Source: Pontimicrobium sp. SW4 (GTDB lineage Bacteria; Bacteroidota; Bacteroidia; Flavobacteriales; Flavobacteriaceae). From it: a stretch of DNA of 64,000 nt. The stretch lies in NCBI RefSeq assembly GCF_039954625.1, contig NZ_CP157199.1, positions 868,001 to 932,000 of the forward strand, written 5' to 3'. Positions 61,851 to 64,000 of this stretch are shown here, piece after piece. Below the pieces are notes generated by a model. It did no database searches. It was not told the DNA's origin and worked only from the letters and a program-made list of their open reading frames with translations. The position numbers were made by a program, and so were the translations under genes. How positions within the stretch are numbered: position 1 is the first letter of the stretch; each line of letters opens with the position of its first letter.

Positions 61851-62492
61851 ATGAATTTTGATGAATTTTTAGTTTCACTGTCAAAAATAAAAAATATCCC
61901 ATTGCCAGCCGAAGCTTCACAATTTAAAATGTCGCCACCTTTTAGAAGAGAACTTGTAAAAGAGTACAAAGACCAAATGAAAGATGCCAAACGAGCTGGT
62001 GTTTTAGCATTGTTTTATCCAAATAATTTACAAGAAACACATTTAGTTTTAATATTGCGTAAAACTTATAAAGGTGTGCATTCGGCACAAATTGGTTTTC
62101 CTGGAGGTAAGTACGAAGATGATGATAAAACCTTGAAGCATACAGCCGTTAGAGAAACTTGGGAAGAGATAGGCGTATTAGACCATAAAATAGAAGTAGT
62201 TAAAAAAATGACTGAAATATATATTCCACCAAGTAATTTTTACGTGCAACCTTATATTGGAATTGTTACTGAAACGCCTCAATTTGTAAAACAAGATGAA
62301 GAAGTTGAAGACATTATAGAAGTGCCTTTAACTCATTTTTTAGATGAAACTATTGTTGTAACTAAACCTGTTGCAACGTCTTACACTGTAAAGATTGATG
62401 TTCCTGCTTTCCAGCTTAACGGACATATTGTTTGGGGAGCAACAGCCATGATGCTAAGTGAAATCAAGGATGTATTAAAAGCAGTTTTATAA
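61851..62492 (+). CDS. NUDIX CoA pyrophosphatase
   Basis: A 213-residue hydrolase. The Nudix box spans about 85-107: GG near the start and RETWEEIGV at the end, with the metal-binding REx2EE. The preceding LLRKTYKGVHSAQIGFP-type segment is the CoA-specific UPF0035 signature. It cleaves CoA to 3',5'-ADP and 4'-phosphopantetheine. The start is 2 bases from that of the divergent PPIase. Confidence 0.9.
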   Translation: MNFDEFLVSLSKIKNIPLPAEASQFKMSPPFRRELVKEYKDQMKDAKRAGVLALFYPNNLQETHLVLILRKTYKGVHSAQIGFPGGKYEDDDKTLKHTAVRETWEEIGVLDHKIEVVKKMTEIYIPPSNFYVQPYIGIVTETPQFVKQDEEVEDIIEVPLTHFLDETIVVTKPVATSYTVKIDVPAFQLNGHIVWGATAMMLSEIKDVLKAVL

Positions 62493-62605
62493 TATTTATG
62501 ATAAGAAGATTTTATCAAGCTTGTTAATTAGGAATTTGTTCACTGCCTAAAACAGAAAAAATATGTACGTTTGCATTCACTAACTATTAGATTGACGCAA
62601 TATTT

Positions 62606-63403
62606 ATGGGATTGTTTAAGAAAAATCCTTTTGGGCATATACTATTTATAAAAAAATGGTTGATTAGAATTCTAGGAGCCATTACTCACAGACGATTTAG
62701 AGGATTTAACGAATTACAAATTGATGGTTCAGAAATTTTAAAAGAACTTCCAGAAACCAATGTGTTATTTATCTCAAATCATCAAACCTATTTTGCTGAC
62801 GTGATTGCAATGTTTCATGTGTTTAATGCAAGTTTGAGTGGTCGAGATGATTCTATTAAGAATGTAGGATACCTATGGAACCCAAAGCTTAACATCTATT
62901 ACGTTGCTGCCAAAGAAACTATGAAATCTGGTTTGCTTCCAAAAATTTTGGCTTATGTAGGTTCGGTAAGTATTGAGCGTACATGGAGAGCGGAAGGACA
63001 AGATGTAAATAGACAGGTAAAAATGAGTGATATTTCTAATATTGCTAAGGCGTTGGACGATGGTTGGGTTATTACATTTCCGCAAGGAACTACAACACCT
63101 TTTAAGCCAATTAGAAAAGGAACTGCGCACATCATTAAGCGTTATAAACCTGTAGTAGTACCAATTGTTATTGATGGTTTTAGACGTTCATTTGATAAAA
63201 AGGGCTTACGTGTAAAAAAGAAAAATGTCTATCAATCATTTGAGATTAAGGAACCTTTACAAATAGATTATGAAAATGAATCTATTGCTGAGATTGTCGA
63301 GAAAATTGAATACGCTATTGAGCAACATCCATCATTTTTAAAAGTGATTCCTCAAGAAGAATTATTAGCTAAAGAAGAGCTTAATAAAAAGCGTGAGTGG
63401 TAA
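62606..63403 (+). CDS. lysophospholipid acyltransferase (PlsC-like)
   Basis: A 265-residue acyltransferase. The HX4D motif is NHQTYFAD near 58-65, and the FPQGTT motif lies near 154 (WVITFPQGTTTPFKP). It transfers an acyl group to lysophosphatidate or a related lipid in the inner membrane. It has a basic N-terminus and is 113 bases after the NUDIX gene. Confidence 0.88.
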   Translation: MGLFKKNPFGHILFIKKWLIRILGAITHRRFRGFNELQIDGSEILKELPETNVLFISNHQTYFADVIAMFHVFNASLSGRDDSIKNVGYLWNPKLNIYYVAAKETMKSGLLPKILAYVGSVSIERTWRAEGQDVNRQVKMSDISNIAKALDDGWVITFPQGTTTPFKPIRKGTAHIIKRYKPVVVPIVIDGFRRSFDKKGLRVKKKNVYQSFEIKEPLQIDYENESIAEIVEKIEYAIEQHPSFLKVIPQEELLAKEELNKKREW

Positions 63404-63404
63404 A

Positions 63405-63578
63405 TTAGTTTGCTTTATCAGTCTTTGATTCATCTGATTGCTTATCATTGTTATTTGATAAAGCTATAACTACAAACACAATTCCAATTAGCATAAAGAA
63501 AAATGACCAATCAAATAGTTTTGATAATAAGATTAATACAATACCAATAATTAGTTGCTCTTTTTTCCCTATTTCCAT
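63405..63578 (-). CDS. small membrane protein (57 aa)
   Basis: A 57-residue protein starting MEIGKKEQLIIGIVLILLSKLFDW with two membrane segments (about 8-19 and 24-41) and a Ser/Asp/Lys tail. It starts two bases past the stop of the next gene, so they are co-transcribed. Function unknown. It is shorter than usual gene-calling cutoffs. Confidence 0.7.
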   Translation of the reverse strand: MEIGKKEQLIIGIVLILLSKLFDWSFFFMLIGIVFVVIALSNNNDKQSDESKTDKAN

Positions 63579-63580
63579 AA

Positions 63581-64000
63581 CTAAACTTCTAATTTTTTAA
63601 GCTCTCGATAATTGTTATTTAAGCGTTTTAAAAGAATACCATAAATTAACCAATAAAACAATAGTAAAACACCTATAACTAAAGCAAGCATAATGAATGT
63701 GACTATAATAATACCTGCGTAAAACTTCAATAATTCACCATCCGCAGTAGCATTGTCTATAATTGTTCTTGTATTTGGATCTTGATTCATAAAGTAAGGA
63801 AGCAAAACACTTACACTTACTACCATAGCAATTAAATTAAAACCAACATATTGTTTAACTGTTCTTCTTGTTCTTAAAATATTCTCCATTAATGTTGTTG
63901 CATTATCTGTAGAATTTATCCTTCTATAATTCATGTAAAATCTATAGAAAAAATAAGCTAAAATTACATATGAAATTACGCTCATTATTATAAAAATGGT
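63581..64000 (-). CDS. membrane protein, 5' end beyond the window
   Basis: At least 134 residues with three membrane segments. The reading frame stays open past the first ATG (63985) to the window edge and the added residues (TIFII) are hydrophobic, so the true start is outside. A Lys/Arg-rich segment (ILRTRRTVKQY) follows the first helix. Function unknown. Confidence 0.7.
   Translation of the reverse strand, partial: TIFIIMSVISYVILAYFFYRFYMNYRRINSTDNATTLMENILRTRRTVKQYVGFNLIAMVVSVSVLLPYFMNQDPNTRTIIDNATADGELLKFYAGIIIVTFIMLALVIGVLLLFYWLIYGILLKRLNNNYRELKKLEV

Overview
The window looks like a chromosomal segment of a marine-type member of the Flavobacteriaceae (Bacteroidota). It is AT-rich. Many genes are preceded by the Bacteroidota -7 box TAnnTTTG, and the gene content is typical of the family: GIN-domain proteins, PadR-PspC pair, WbqC, DUF5683 next to parAB, methylmalonyl-CoA mutase subunits around udk and ftsB, SpoIIM-MoxR-DUF58 cluster. 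Genus cannot be fixed from sequence reading alone.

Layout. 1-17.8 kb is housekeeping: a DHH phosphoesterase, a PhoD-like phosphatase, ndk, a DUF721 protein, a lipocalin-like lipoprotein and recF, a TPR protein with ribH, two small related membrane proteins, mutL, two rhomboid proteases, an EEP-family protein, WbqC, a four-helix bundle protein, lepB, dapB, DUF5683, parB and parA. 17.95-27.75 kb is an accessory region built as a chain of cassettes. Each is separated from the next by a 120-190 bp imperfect palindrome that runs AAC...GTT. The cassettes hold a copper module (HMA protein, CopA ATPase, HMA-AraC regulator), a sigma factor/desaturase/serine hydrolase operon, a GNAT acetyltransferase, an alpha/beta hydrolase, a lipoprotein and an unknown protein. 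All of these genes are on the minus strand. Several cassettes start with a short gene-specific sequence whose inverse complement is found at their other end, just before the next palindrome. This resembles integron attC logic, but no integrase is present and the paired ends are longer than classical attC core sites. I regard this as the main discovery of the window.

27.8-34.7 kb carries a methylmalonyl-CoA mutase operon (udk, ftsB-like, small subunit, two related lipoproteins, large subunit) and a PQQ-type sugar dehydrogenase lipoprotein, ending at tRNA-Pro(TGG). 34.9-41.4 kb is a second accessory stretch. It is bordered by a degenerate IS3 transposase piece and contains a membrane-anchored AraC regulator, four related exported beta-propeller (PD40/TolB-like) proteins, an IS110 fragment and a secreted esterase.

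41.6-52.9 kb holds two GIN-domain proteins around a YceI-porin-YceI group, a PspC/PadR unit, DUF4870, DUF4442, an AIM24-family protein, and divergent oxyR and dps. 53.0-60.4 kb is the MoxR/DUF58/DUF4129/DUF4350/SpoIIM/RDD cluster found widely in Bacteroidota. The end of the window has a TRIC-type channel, a cyclophilin-type lipoprotein divergent from a NUDIX CoA pyrophosphatase, an acyltransferase, and two small membrane proteins, the last of which runs off the window.

Start codons were revised by eye in several places where the longest reading frame ran into a promoter, tRNA or repeat. Functions are from recognition of motifs and family resemblance only; no search was run.
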